Below, one piece after another: positions 45,692 through 52,594 of a stretch of 53,791 bases of DNA. Source of the DNA: Streptomyces sp. CBMA29. GTDB taxonomy: Bacteria > Actinomycetota > Actinomycetes > Streptomycetales > Streptomycetaceae. The position numbers were made by a program, and so were the translations under genes. The stretch covers positions 1 through 53,791 of the forward strand of contig NZ_MECL01000094.1 in the NCBI RefSeq assembly GCF_014596445.1, written 5' to 3'. Below the pieces are notes generated by a model. That model was not told where the DNA came from and did not search any database. It saw only the letters and a list, made by a program, of their open reading frames with translations. Numbering within the stretch: the stretch's first letter is position 1; each line of letters opens with the position of its first letter.

Positions 45692-46939
45692 TTACGCGTC
45701 GGCGGCCGTCGTACGGGTCGCAGATGAGGTCGCCGCAGAGTTCGCCGCCCGCGCCGCCGCCAGGTCGCGCAGCGCCTGCGGGACCGGCGCGCGCACCGAG
45801 TCCGCGGCCTGTGCGATCAGCAGCGCGAGCGCCGCGTTCACCAGTTCGGGGCGCTCCATGATGACCAGGTGCCCCGCGCCCTCCACGATCACCAGTTCGG
45901 CGTCCGGCAGCTTCTCGGCGATCTCCTTACTGTGCGCGCTCGGCGTCAACAGGTCCTTGTCCCCCGCCAGTACGAGACCGGGCAGCCCGTCGAGCACCGA
46001 CAGCGCGTCGCCCTTGTCGTGGTCGGTGAACGCCGGATAGAACTCGGCGACCACGTCGATCGGCGTCGACTCGATCAGCCGCTCCGCGAACCGGCCGACC
46101 GCCGGGTCCACGTCGGAGCCGAACGAGTACCGCTTGATGATCCCCGCGAACAGGTCGGCGGTGGCCTGCCGCCCCCGCTCCACCAGATCCGCCTGGCTGC
46201 CCAGCACCCGCAGCACCGCGGGGGCCACCGCCCTGAACGCCCGCGCGCCCGCGGCGGGCAGCCCCAGCGTCACCGCGGCCAGCTTCCCCGCCGACGTCGA
46301 GACGAACGCGACGCCGACGACCCGCTCCTCGACGTACTCGGGGAACTGGTCGGCGAACGCCATCACCGTCATCCCGCCCATCGAGTGCCCGATCAGCACC
46401 ACCGGGCCCTCGGGCGCCGCCGCGTCCAGCACCGCCTTCAGATCGCGGCCCAACTGGTCGATGGTGGCGGGCCCGCCCGCCGCCTGGTCCCGGCCGCGCT
46501 CGCTGCGGCCGTGACTGCGCTGGTCCCAGTACACCGCCCGTACGGTGCCGCGCAGCGCCGCCCGCTGGAAGTGCCAGGAGTCCTGGGTCAGGCAGTACCC
46601 GTGCGAGAACACCACCGTCACCGGCTGGGGCGCCTCGGCACGGCGGCGCAGCCAGCCGCGGCTGCGGCGCGAGGGCGGTGTCTGCGGCTCGGGCTCGGGC
46701 GGCGCGACGTCCTCGGTCTCGTAGTACAGCTCCGTGCCGTCCTCCGCCGCGACCGTGCCGGGCTGTCCGCGCAGCGTCCCGTACGGGCCCGCCGAGTCCA
46801 GCGCCAGCCGGGCGCGGCGCCGCATCCCGCGGCCGACGGTCACCCGCTCGATCGCCACGCCCGCGGCGGCGCCCGCCGCGACCACCCCGATCGCCGCGCC
46901 GACCAGCCCCGCCTTCTCCCACTTCACGCCTTCTGGCAC
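45692..46939 (-). CDS. Alpha/beta hydrolase with N-terminal membrane anchor
   Basis: A 415-residue protein. An N-terminal helix (AGLVGAAIGVVAAGAAAGVA) is followed by an alpha/beta hydrolase fold: oxyanion region VVFSHGYCLTQDSWHF, nucleophile Ser in VVLIGHSMGGMTVMAF, and the His in EGAGHLVIMERPELV; the acid is probably in GLVLAGDKDLLTP. Substrate unknown. The position between alr and tsaE is conserved in Streptomyces. GTG 46939 has GGAGC about 5 nt upstream and lies inside a duplicated copy of the alr 3' end. Confidence 0.88.
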   Translation of the reverse strand: MPEGVKWEKAGLVGAAIGVVAAGAAAGVAIERVTVGRGMRRRARLALDSAGPYGTLRGQPGTVAAEDGTELYYETEDVAPPEPEPQTPPSRRSRGWLRRRAEAPQPVTVVFSHGYCLTQDSWHFQRAALRGTVRAVYWDQRSHGRSERGRDQAAGGPATIDQLGRDLKAVLDAAAPEGPVVLIGHSMGGMTVMAFADQFPEYVEERVVGVAFVSTSAGKLAAVTLGLPAAGARAFRAVAPAVLRVLGSQADLVERGRQATADLFAGIIKRYSFGSDVDPAVGRFAERLIESTPIDVVAEFYPAFTDHDKGDALSVLDGLPGLVLAGDKDLLTPSAHSKEIAEKLPDAELVIVEGAGHLVIMERPELVNAALALLIAQAADSVRAPVPQALRDLAAARAANSAATSSATRTTAADA

Positions 46940-47012
46940 GGTGCTCCATCGCTGTCGCCTGCGCCGGGACCGGCGCCTTCCCCCACGTATACCCGCGGGA
47001 CCCGCGCCCTGA
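46924..47012 (-). repeat. Out-of-frame duplicate of the alr 3' end
   Basis: The 89 bp after the alr stop repeat the last part of alr: RARVPRVYVGE and a PC-A ending occur again in another frame, and the duplicate TGA is at 46926-46924. The hydrolase start GTGCCAGAAGGCGTGA is the duplicate of alr's GTGCCCGACGGCGTGA. It indicates a tandem duplication at the gene junction. Confidence 0.8.
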
Positions 47013-48212
47013 TCACGCCGTCGGGCACGGCGCCGCGTCGCCGGGGTCGGGGTCGGGGTCGGGGTCGGGGCCGGGGCTCTCTCCCACGTACACCCGTGGG
47101 ACCCGCGCTCCGACGCGCGTGACGATCTCGTACGCGATCGTGCCGCACGCCCGCGCCCAGTCCTCGGCCGTCGGCTCGCCCTGGTCGCCGGGGCCGAACA
47201 GCACCGCCTCGTCGCCGGGCTCGGCCGCGTCTGCGCCGAGGTCCACCACGAACTGGTCCATCGCGACCCGGCCCGCGACCGTCCGCCACTTGCCCGCGAC
47301 CAGTACGGGGCCCGTGCCCGAGGCGTGCCGCGGCACGCCGTCCGCGTAGCCCAGCGGCACCAGCGCCAACGTCGTCTCGCCAGGCGTCACGTACTTGTGC
47401 CCGTAGCTCACCCCGTGCCCGCCCGGCACCCGCTTCACCGACGCCAGGCGGCCGGCGACGGTCATCACCGGCCGCAGCCCGAAGTCCGCGGGGCCGCCGA
47501 TCTCGGGCACCGGCGAGATGCCGTACATCGCCACGCCCGGCCGCACCAGGTCGAAGTGCGCCTCCGGGAGGGTCAGGGTGCCCGGCGAATTCGCGAGGTG
47601 CCGCACCTCGGGGGTGAGGCCGGCCGCCTCGGCCTGCGCCAGGGCCTCTGTGAAGACGGTCAGCTCCCGCGCGATGGAGGGGTGGCCAGGTTCGTCGGCG
47701 CAGCTGAAGTGCGCCCATACTCCCGTCACACGGATGAGGCCGTCGCGCTCGGCGGCGCGGGCTCGTGCGACGAGTTCGGGCCACTGGGCGGGCTGGGCGC
47801 CGTTGCGGCCCAGGCCCGCGTCGAGCTTGAGCTGCACTCGGGCCGGGCGGCCGGCTGCCTGGGCCGCCGTCGTGGCTTCGCGGAGCGCCCACATCGCGCT
47901 CACCGTGACGTCGATGTCGGCTTCGACGCACTCCTGCCAGGGCCCTCCGGGGGTCCACAGCCAGCACAGGGTGCGGGCCTTCAGGCCCGCTGCCCGCAGG
48001 GTCAGGGCTTCCTCGGGGGTGGCTGCGCCGAGCCAGGTCGCTCCGGCCTCGACGGCGGCTTTGGCGCACGGGATCATTCCGTGGCCGTACGCGTCCGCCT
48101 TCACCACGGCCATGAAGGCGGCCGTGGGTGCCTTTGCGCGCAGCGTTCTCACGTTTGCTCGCAGCGCGGTGAGGTCCACTTGTGCCCAGGCGCGCATCCG
48201 CTTCTCGTCCAT
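47013..48212 (-). CDS. alr: Alanine racemase
   Basis: A 399-residue PLP enzyme interconverting L- and D-alanine for peptidoglycan. It has RAWAQVDLTALRANV, the PLP Lys in AVVKADAYGHGM, VQLKLDAGLGRNG, VRPGVAMYGISP and the catalytic-Tyr region GVSYGHKYVTPG. The C-terminus ends in a DNA-encoded hexamer repeat (GGGGTC at 47043-47066, giving Asp-Pro repeats) and PCPTA. ATG 48212 is chosen; ATG 48197 is possible. Composite element II ends 31 bp upstream of the start, so it separates alr from nnrD and may supply or alter its promoter. Confidence 0.96.
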   Translation of the reverse strand: MDEKRMRAWAQVDLTALRANVRTLRAKAPTAAFMAVVKADAYGHGMIPCAKAAVEAGATWLGAATPEEALTLRAAGLKARTLCWLWTPGGPWQECVEADIDVTVSAMWALREATTAAQAAGRPARVQLKLDAGLGRNGAQPAQWPELVARARAAERDGLIRVTGVWAHFSCADEPGHPSIARELTVFTEALAQAEAAGLTPEVRHLANSPGTLTLPEAHFDLVRPGVAMYGISPVPEIGGPADFGLRPVMTVAGRLASVKRVPGGHGVSYGHKYVTPGETTLALVPLGYADGVPRHASGTGPVLVAGKWRTVAGRVAMDQFVVDLGADAAEPGDEAVLFGPGDQGEPTAEDWARACGTIAYEIVTRVGARVPRVYVGESPGPDPDPDPDPGDAAPCPTA

Positions 48213-48250
48213 TGCGGTCAGTGTCTCAGGTCGGTTCCTGTGTCTTGTCT

Positions 48251-48421
48251 TTCCCGCCCGCCCACCCGTGCGGGTGTGTTCTCCGTCTGCGGGTGCCGCT
48301 TGTGCCTGGTCGGTCCCGGCCCGGGGTACCTCCTCGAAATCCGTATCACCTGGTCCTGGGTATCGGGTGCCGTTCTTGTCAACGTATTTCTGCGGGGGCA
48401 CCCCGGCCCGTCCCCTCCGGG
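48251..48421 (-). repeat. Dispersed core repeat, copy 3
   Basis: A 171-bp core in the same orientation as copy 1, reading outward toward alr. It retains GTGCCCCCGCAGAAATACG, TTGACA, GATTTCGAGGAGGTACCCC and the hairpin CACCCGCACGGGTG. Confidence 0.9.
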
Positions 48422-48580
48422 TACGTCGGCGGGTGCCTGCCCGGCGGGGGTGGGCGGGAAGGGGGGTGGGGGGGCCGGGCCCGTCGGCGGTCGCCTGTCC
48501 GGTGCGGCTGAGGGCGGGTGGGGGTGGGTGGGGCTCGGGTACGGCGGCGTCCGGCCGCCCGCTGTGGCTGATGGGGGGGG
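48422..48580. repeat. Degenerate tandem array next to core copy 3
   Basis: About three units with GTCGGCGGGTGCC, GTCGGCGGTCGCC and GGCGGCGTCCGGCC motifs separated by G-runs and GGGCTCGGGTAC. It fills the gap to the TetR stop codon; no gene is seen. Confidence 0.7.
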
Positions 48581-49144
48581 CTAGTTGGGGGTGGGGCGGA
48601 GGCCGTCGTGGAGGAGTGAGGCGATGCGGATGGCGTCGTCCTTCCAGCCTTCGGAGCGCAGGCCGCAGATGCCGCCGAGGGCGCGGAGGAGGACGCGGCC
48701 GCTGACGTCGTCGCGGATGAGGCCGGCGGCGGCGCCCGCGGCGAGGAGGTGGTCCAGGGCGCGGGCCATCTCGGCGCGGGTGTCGTCGAAGACGGGTGAG
48801 TCGGTCGCCATGATGCTCTCCAGGACTTCGCCCATGCCGCGGCCGACCGCCGCGTGCTCCACGAGCAGGAGCAGGAAGGTGCGCAGGGCTTCGTCGGGGG
48901 CGTACTGGGCGAGCAGCCGGGAGGGCGCCGCGCAGAGTTCGGCGACCTCTTGGCGGTACACGTCGGCGACAAGGGCTTCGCGGGTGTCGAAGTGGCGGTA
49001 CAGCGTGCCGACGGCGACACCGGCACGGCGGGCGATCTCCTCGACGTGGGCGTCGTCGTCGGAGAGGAGCGCTTCACGCGCGGCGGCGAGGAGCGCTTCG
49101 CGGTTGCGGCGGGCGTCGGCGCGCAACGGGCGTGGTGACGGCAA
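48581..49144 (-). CDS. TetR family transcriptional regulator
   Basis: A 187-residue regulator. The N-terminal helix-turn-helix reads RREALLAAA-like NREALLAAAREALLSDDDAH and EIARRAGVAVGTLYRHFDTR; the C-terminal ligand domain is helical. The start is TTG 49144, with GGAGG 5 nt upstream, and no ATG fits as well. It is divergent from the SDR gene, with an inverted repeat (49160-49202) between them. It probably represses the SDR-VOC pair and itself. It is carried inside composite element II. Confidence 0.92.
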   Translation of the reverse strand: MPSPRPLRADARRNREALLAAAREALLSDDDAHVEEIARRAGVAVGTLYRHFDTREALVADVYRQEVAELCAAPSRLLAQYAPDEALRTFLLLLVEHAAVGRGMGEVLESIMATDSPVFDDTRAEMARALDHLLAAGAAAGLIRDDVSGRVLLRALGGICGLRSEGWKDDAIRIASLLHDGLRPTPN

Positions 49145-49159
49145 CAGTCCTCCATAAGG

Positions 49160-49202
49160 TGAATCGGACTCCGCTTGTGTACAGTTTCCGGAGTCAGGTT
49201 CA
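49160..49202. promoter_or_regulatory. Inverted repeat between tetR and SDR genes
   Basis: TGAAtcgGACTCCG is mirrored by CGGAGTCaggTTCA with a 15-nt spacer containing TGTACA. Symmetry and divergent position suit the TetR operator. Confidence 0.6.
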
Positions 49203-49221
49203 CTTTACTGGGAGTACGTCC

Positions 49222-49995
49222 ATGACGATCGAGAACGAGGGGCTTGACGGCCTGCGTGTGCTGGTGACCGGCGGCAGCCGAGGACTGGGGGAGGCGACGG
49301 CCCGCCGCTTCGCCGCCGCGGGCGCCACGGTGCTGACGGCCTCGCGGACCGCGCCGCCGGACGACCTGCCCGCCGCCTTCATCCCGGCCGACCTGCGGAC
49401 AGAGGAGGGGGTGCGGGAACTGGGGCAACGGGTGCTGGACAGCGTCGGAGGCGTTGACGTCCTGGTGAACAACGCGGGAGCCGCGACCGGGCCGATGCCG
49501 ACGCTGGAGCGGTCCGACGCCTCGTGGCTCGCCGACCTGGAGATGAATCTGCTCAGCGCGGTCCGGCTGGACCGGGCGCTGGTCCCGGGGATGGTCGAGC
49601 GCGGCTCGGGCGTCGTGGTGCACGTCTCCTCCATCGCCAGCCGCCTCCCCCAGCCCGCCGAGGCGTCGTACGCCGCGTCGAAGGCGGCGCTCAACGCCTA
49701 CAGCCGCGAACTGGCGACGGCGGTGGGCGGCCACGGCGTACGCGTGGTGTGCGTGCTGCCGGGCTTCGTCGTCACCGAGGGAGCCGCCGGCCACCTCCAG
49801 CGGATGGCCGACAGCGAGGGCATCGGCGTCGACGACGTCAAGCAGCGGATCGTGGACAGCCTGAAGCTGCCGATGGGACGCCCCGGCGAGCCCGAGGACG
49901 TCGCCGAGATGATCGCGTTCCTCGCGTCCGGCCGTGCCAAATGGCTCACCGGCGCCCAGTTCAGGGTCGACGGCGGCATCATCCCCACCGTCTGA
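49222..49995 (+). CDS. Short-chain dehydrogenase/reductase
   Basis: A 257-residue classical SDR. It has the NAD(P) motif VLVTGGSRGLGEATARRFAA, the NNAG motif VDVLVNNAGAATGP, the catalytic Ser in HVSSIASRLP, and Tyr-Lys in ASYAASKAALNAYSRELA; the end is LTGAQFRVDGGIIPTV. The basic residue in GGSRG suggests possible NADPH use. Substrate unknown. ATG 49222 has GGGAG 8 nt upstream. It is likely cotranscribed with the VOC gene and controlled by the divergent TetR protein. Confidence 0.93.
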   Translation: MTIENEGLDGLRVLVTGGSRGLGEATARRFAAAGATVLTASRTAPPDDLPAAFIPADLRTEEGVRELGQRVLDSVGGVDVLVNNAGAATGPMPTLERSDASWLADLEMNLLSAVRLDRALVPGMVERGSGVVVHVSSIASRLPQPAEASYAASKAALNAYSRELATAVGGHGVRVVCVLPGFVVTEGAAGHLQRMADSEGIGVDDVKQRIVDSLKLPMGRPGEPEDVAEMIAFLASGRAKWLTGAQFRVDGGIIPTV

Positions 49996-50026
49996 GCCCC
50001 CCCCCGCGATTCCGAGGAGAGACACC

Positions 50027-50389
50027 GTGACCTTCAGCCTGACGTCACTGATCGTGGACGCCGCGGACCCGGAGAGCGAAGGCTCGTTCTGGCACCGCCT
50101 GCTCGGCGGCTCGGTCACCCGGACGGCCACGCACCACTTCCTGCGCAGCGACGGTTTCCCCGTGCTCGTGATCCAGCGGGTTCCGGGGCATGTCATGCCC
50201 CAGTGGCCCGACGGAGCCTCCCAGCAGATGCACTTCGACCTCGCCACCGACGACATGGAGAGCGCCGACACGCGGGTGCTCGCGGCCGGCGGCCGACGCC
50301 TGCGGCCGGTCGGCGACGTCACCGACCGCGAGGGCGCCCGGGTCTACGCCAGTCCGGCCGGGCACCCCTTCTGCGTCCGGCCGTCCTGA
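50027..50389 (+). CDS. VOC (glyoxalase-like) family protein
   Basis: A 120-residue protein of the vicinal-oxygen-chelate fold. It has LTSLIVDAADPESEGSFWHR, then FPVLVIQRVPGHVMP, QQMHFDLATDDMESADTRVL and REGARVYASPAGHPFCV. The HFDL/HPFCV pattern is typical of the glyoxalase/bleomycin-resistance-like group; the activity is unknown. GTG 50027 has GAGGAGA 6 nt upstream. It follows the SDR gene by 31 bp and ends 16 bp before the convergent peptidase. Confidence 0.87.
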   Translation: MTFSLTSLIVDAADPESEGSFWHRLLGGSVTRTATHHFLRSDGFPVLVIQRVPGHVMPQWPDGASQQMHFDLATDDMESADTRVLAAGGRRLRPVGDVTDREGARVYASPAGHPFCVRPS

Positions 50390-50405
50390 CCCCCACGACG
50401 GCTGC

Positions 50406-52019
50406 CTACGGGACGACCTCCCGGTCGGCGGCGGCGAGGAGCGTGCGGAGGGGAGCCGTGTCGGGGGTGTCGGCGATGGCCGCGTCGATGGCGTCGTCCA
50501 TGCCGTTCTCCCAGACCGGGGGCAGGACGAGTCCGGGGCGGCCGGTCCAGGCGATGTCGGGGGCGGCCAGGCCGGACTCGATGAGACGGAGCTGGACCAG
50601 ACCGGCCAGCCCGTCGAAGACCGCGGGCCGGATGAAGTGACGCGCCGACGCGCCGGTCAGGCGGCTCGCCTGGGGCGGTTTGGGGATACGGTCGGCGACC
50701 GCCATCCACAGCAGGCCGTCGTCGAAGGCGTCGAGCACCTCCTCCAGGGTCGGCAGATCGGTGCCCGTCACCGTCTCGGAGGATGCGCGACGGGACATAC
50801 GGGCCGCGCCGTCCTCGTCCGGCGACTGGGCGCGCAGCGCCCTGGCGACCGCGAGCAGCAGCGGCCCGGACCAGCCCTCGGCATCCGCCGCGGCGCGGGC
50901 CATGACCAGGTCGTCCCAGGCCAGACGCGGACACTCGGCCGCCTCAGAGGGCAGCGTGCGCGCCTCCAGAGCGGCGAACACCTGGTCCTGGTCCCGCAGC
51001 AGGGACAGCGCGTTCGCCTCCTCGCCCGCCCCGTCCGTCCCGCCGTCGGCGGGCAGCCGCTCGATCCGGGCTATCCGCTCCTGGAGCGGCGGGTGGGAGT
51101 CGTACGGATGCGGCTTCGGCGGACGCCGACCGTCCGCGAGCACGGCGAGCTTCTCCCCCGGCCGGGCGGCGAGCAGCCGCCGGAAACCGCCGAGGACCTC
51201 CCCGACCGGAGGAAGCGCCCCCACCGGGCCGCCCATCCCGGCGTACGTGTCCATGTAGTGCTCGTAAGCGGCGTCGATGGTCGGTATGGCACGCAGTGCG
51301 GCGACCGTCGCGTCACGGCCCGCGTACCGGGCGGCCGACTCATCGGCGGCGAACTCCTGCTGGCGGGCGACCGACTGCGAGGTCCGCAGGAACATCCGGG
51401 CGTAGCCGATGTAGACGGCGCCGACCACGTAGTGCATCCGCGTGGTGCCCTCGCTGAACACCTCCACCGTGTGCAGTACGGCCGCCCGGCCGCGCAGGGT
51501 GAGGCCGCCGAGCCGGGTGTCGCGGTTGCCGTAGTGGCCGAACTCATGCGCCAGAACGGCCCGCAGCCGCGGCACGGTCAGCCCCGCGAGCAACGGCAGG
51601 CCCAGCAGCATGCGGCGCCGCCCCGGCAACAGACCCAGCAGACGGCTCTGTTCCGCCACCCCCGCGTTGGCCTCGGGCACCAGGTACAGCTCGTCCGGCG
51701 GCCGCTCCCCCGTCACCTCCGCCGCCGCCCGCACCTGCTCCCACAACTCGGGCTGCTCCTCCGCGGTGACCGCCACCCCACCCGGCGCCGCCCCCAGCCG
51801 CCCCGCCCGCAAAAACGCCAGCATCCCCCGCACGATCGCCACCGCCACCAAGGCCGTGACCATCAAAATCGTGCCCTCGAACCACGCCGCCCCCGCCGTG
51901 AACCACCGCGTCACCAGCAGCCAGTCCAGCGCCGCCATCGCCCCCAACAGCACAAACCCCAACAACAAGAACCCGACCAGCAACACCAACGCGCGCACAG
52001 CGCGCAGCCGGAACGTCAT
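50406..52019 (-). CDS. M48 family membrane metallopeptidase
   Basis: A 537-residue protein. Two N-terminal membrane helices (ALVLLVGFLLLGFVLLGAM and TILMVTALVAVAIVRGMLAF) precede the zinc protease domain with the HEFGH motif (VLAHEFGHYGNRDT); the downstream Glu ligand lies in QQEFAADESAARYAG. DSHPPLQERIARIE is the conserved M48 segment. The long C-terminal part is specific and unassigned. Such peptidases act in membrane protein quality control (HtpX/Ste24 family). ATG 52019 has GGGGGG about 6 nt upstream. It is the fourth gene inside composite element II. Confidence 0.92.
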   Translation of the reverse strand: MTFRLRAVRALVLLVGFLLLGFVLLGAMAALDWLLVTRWFTAGAAWFEGTILMVTALVAVAIVRGMLAFLRAGRLGAAPGGVAVTAEEQPELWEQVRAAAEVTGERPPDELYLVPEANAGVAEQSRLLGLLPGRRRMLLGLPLLAGLTVPRLRAVLAHEFGHYGNRDTRLGGLTLRGRAAVLHTVEVFSEGTTRMHYVVGAVYIGYARMFLRTSQSVARQQEFAADESAARYAGRDATVAALRAIPTIDAAYEHYMDTYAGMGGPVGALPPVGEVLGGFRRLLAARPGEKLAVLADGRRPPKPHPYDSHPPLQERIARIERLPADGGTDGAGEEANALSLLRDQDQVFAALEARTLPSEAAECPRLAWDDLVMARAAADAEGWSGPLLLAVARALRAQSPDEDGAARMSRRASSETVTGTDLPTLEEVLDAFDDGLLWMAVADRIPKPPQASRLTGASARHFIRPAVFDGLAGLVQLRLIESGLAAPDIAWTGRPGLVLPPVWENGMDDAIDAAIADTPDTAPLRTLLAAADREVVP

Positions 52020-52109
52020 CGAAATCCCCCCACACACACAAGACCCATCCCAACAAGGCCCGCGGATCCTACCCCCACCCCGCCAAACACCCATTCACCC
52101 AATTCACCC

Positions 52110-52417
52110 AATTCACCCAAGGCCCGCCCCCCTCCACCACAACAACGGACCGTCGGACGCCGACGTACCCCCAAACCCACCCACTTCCCGCCCCCCATCC
52201 ACTTCCCGCCCGCCCCCACCGGACCGTCGGACGCCGCCATACCCAAACCCACCCACGCCCCTCCCGCCCACCCCGGCTGGACGGCCGGACGCCGCCGTAC
52301 CCGAGCCCCACCCACCCCCACCCCCCTCAGCCACAGCGGACAGGCGACCGCCGACGTACCCGAGCCCACCCACCCCCCTTCCCGGCCACCCCCACCGGAC
52401 AGGCGGACGCCGACGGG
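52110..52417. repeat. Degenerate tandem array next to core copy 4
   Basis: About five units with GGACGCCGACGTACCC or GGACGCCGCC motifs near 52153, 52227, 52281, 52346 and 52402, separated by CCCACCCAC tracts. It fills the space between the M48 gene and core 4; no gene is seen. Near 52085 there are also three short ATTCACCCA repeats. Confidence 0.7.
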
Positions 52418-52587
52418 CCCGGAGGGGACGGGCCGGGGTGCCCCCGCAGAAATACGTTGACAGGAACGGCACCGGATACCCGAGACCAGGTGGACGCATT
52501 TCGAGGAGGTACCCCGGCCCGGGACCGACCAGGCACAAGCGGCACCCGCAGACGAACAACACACCCGCACGGGTGGGCGGGCGGGAA
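52418..52587 (+). repeat. Dispersed core repeat, copy 4
   Basis: A 170-bp core inverted relative to copy 3. It keeps GTGCCCCCGCAGAAATACG, TTGACA and TTTCGAGGAGGTACCCC but has a small deletion before the last block. The outer end reaches the nnrD stop codon within 8 bp. Confidence 0.9.
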
Positions 52588-52594
52588 AGACAAG

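Larger units (their letters stand above)
48244..52594. mobile_element. Composite element II: inverted cores and arrays enclosing four genes
   Basis: The ends are identical 37-bp inverted repeats (48244-48280 and 52558-52594, beginning CTTGTCTTTCCCGCCCGCCC). Inside each end lies a dispersed core and then a tandem array, the topology of composite element I. The interior carries a TetR regulator, an SDR, a VOC protein and an M48 peptidase. It sits directly after the nnrD stop codon and 31 bp before alr. No target-site duplication or recombinase is visible. Confidence 0.7.
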
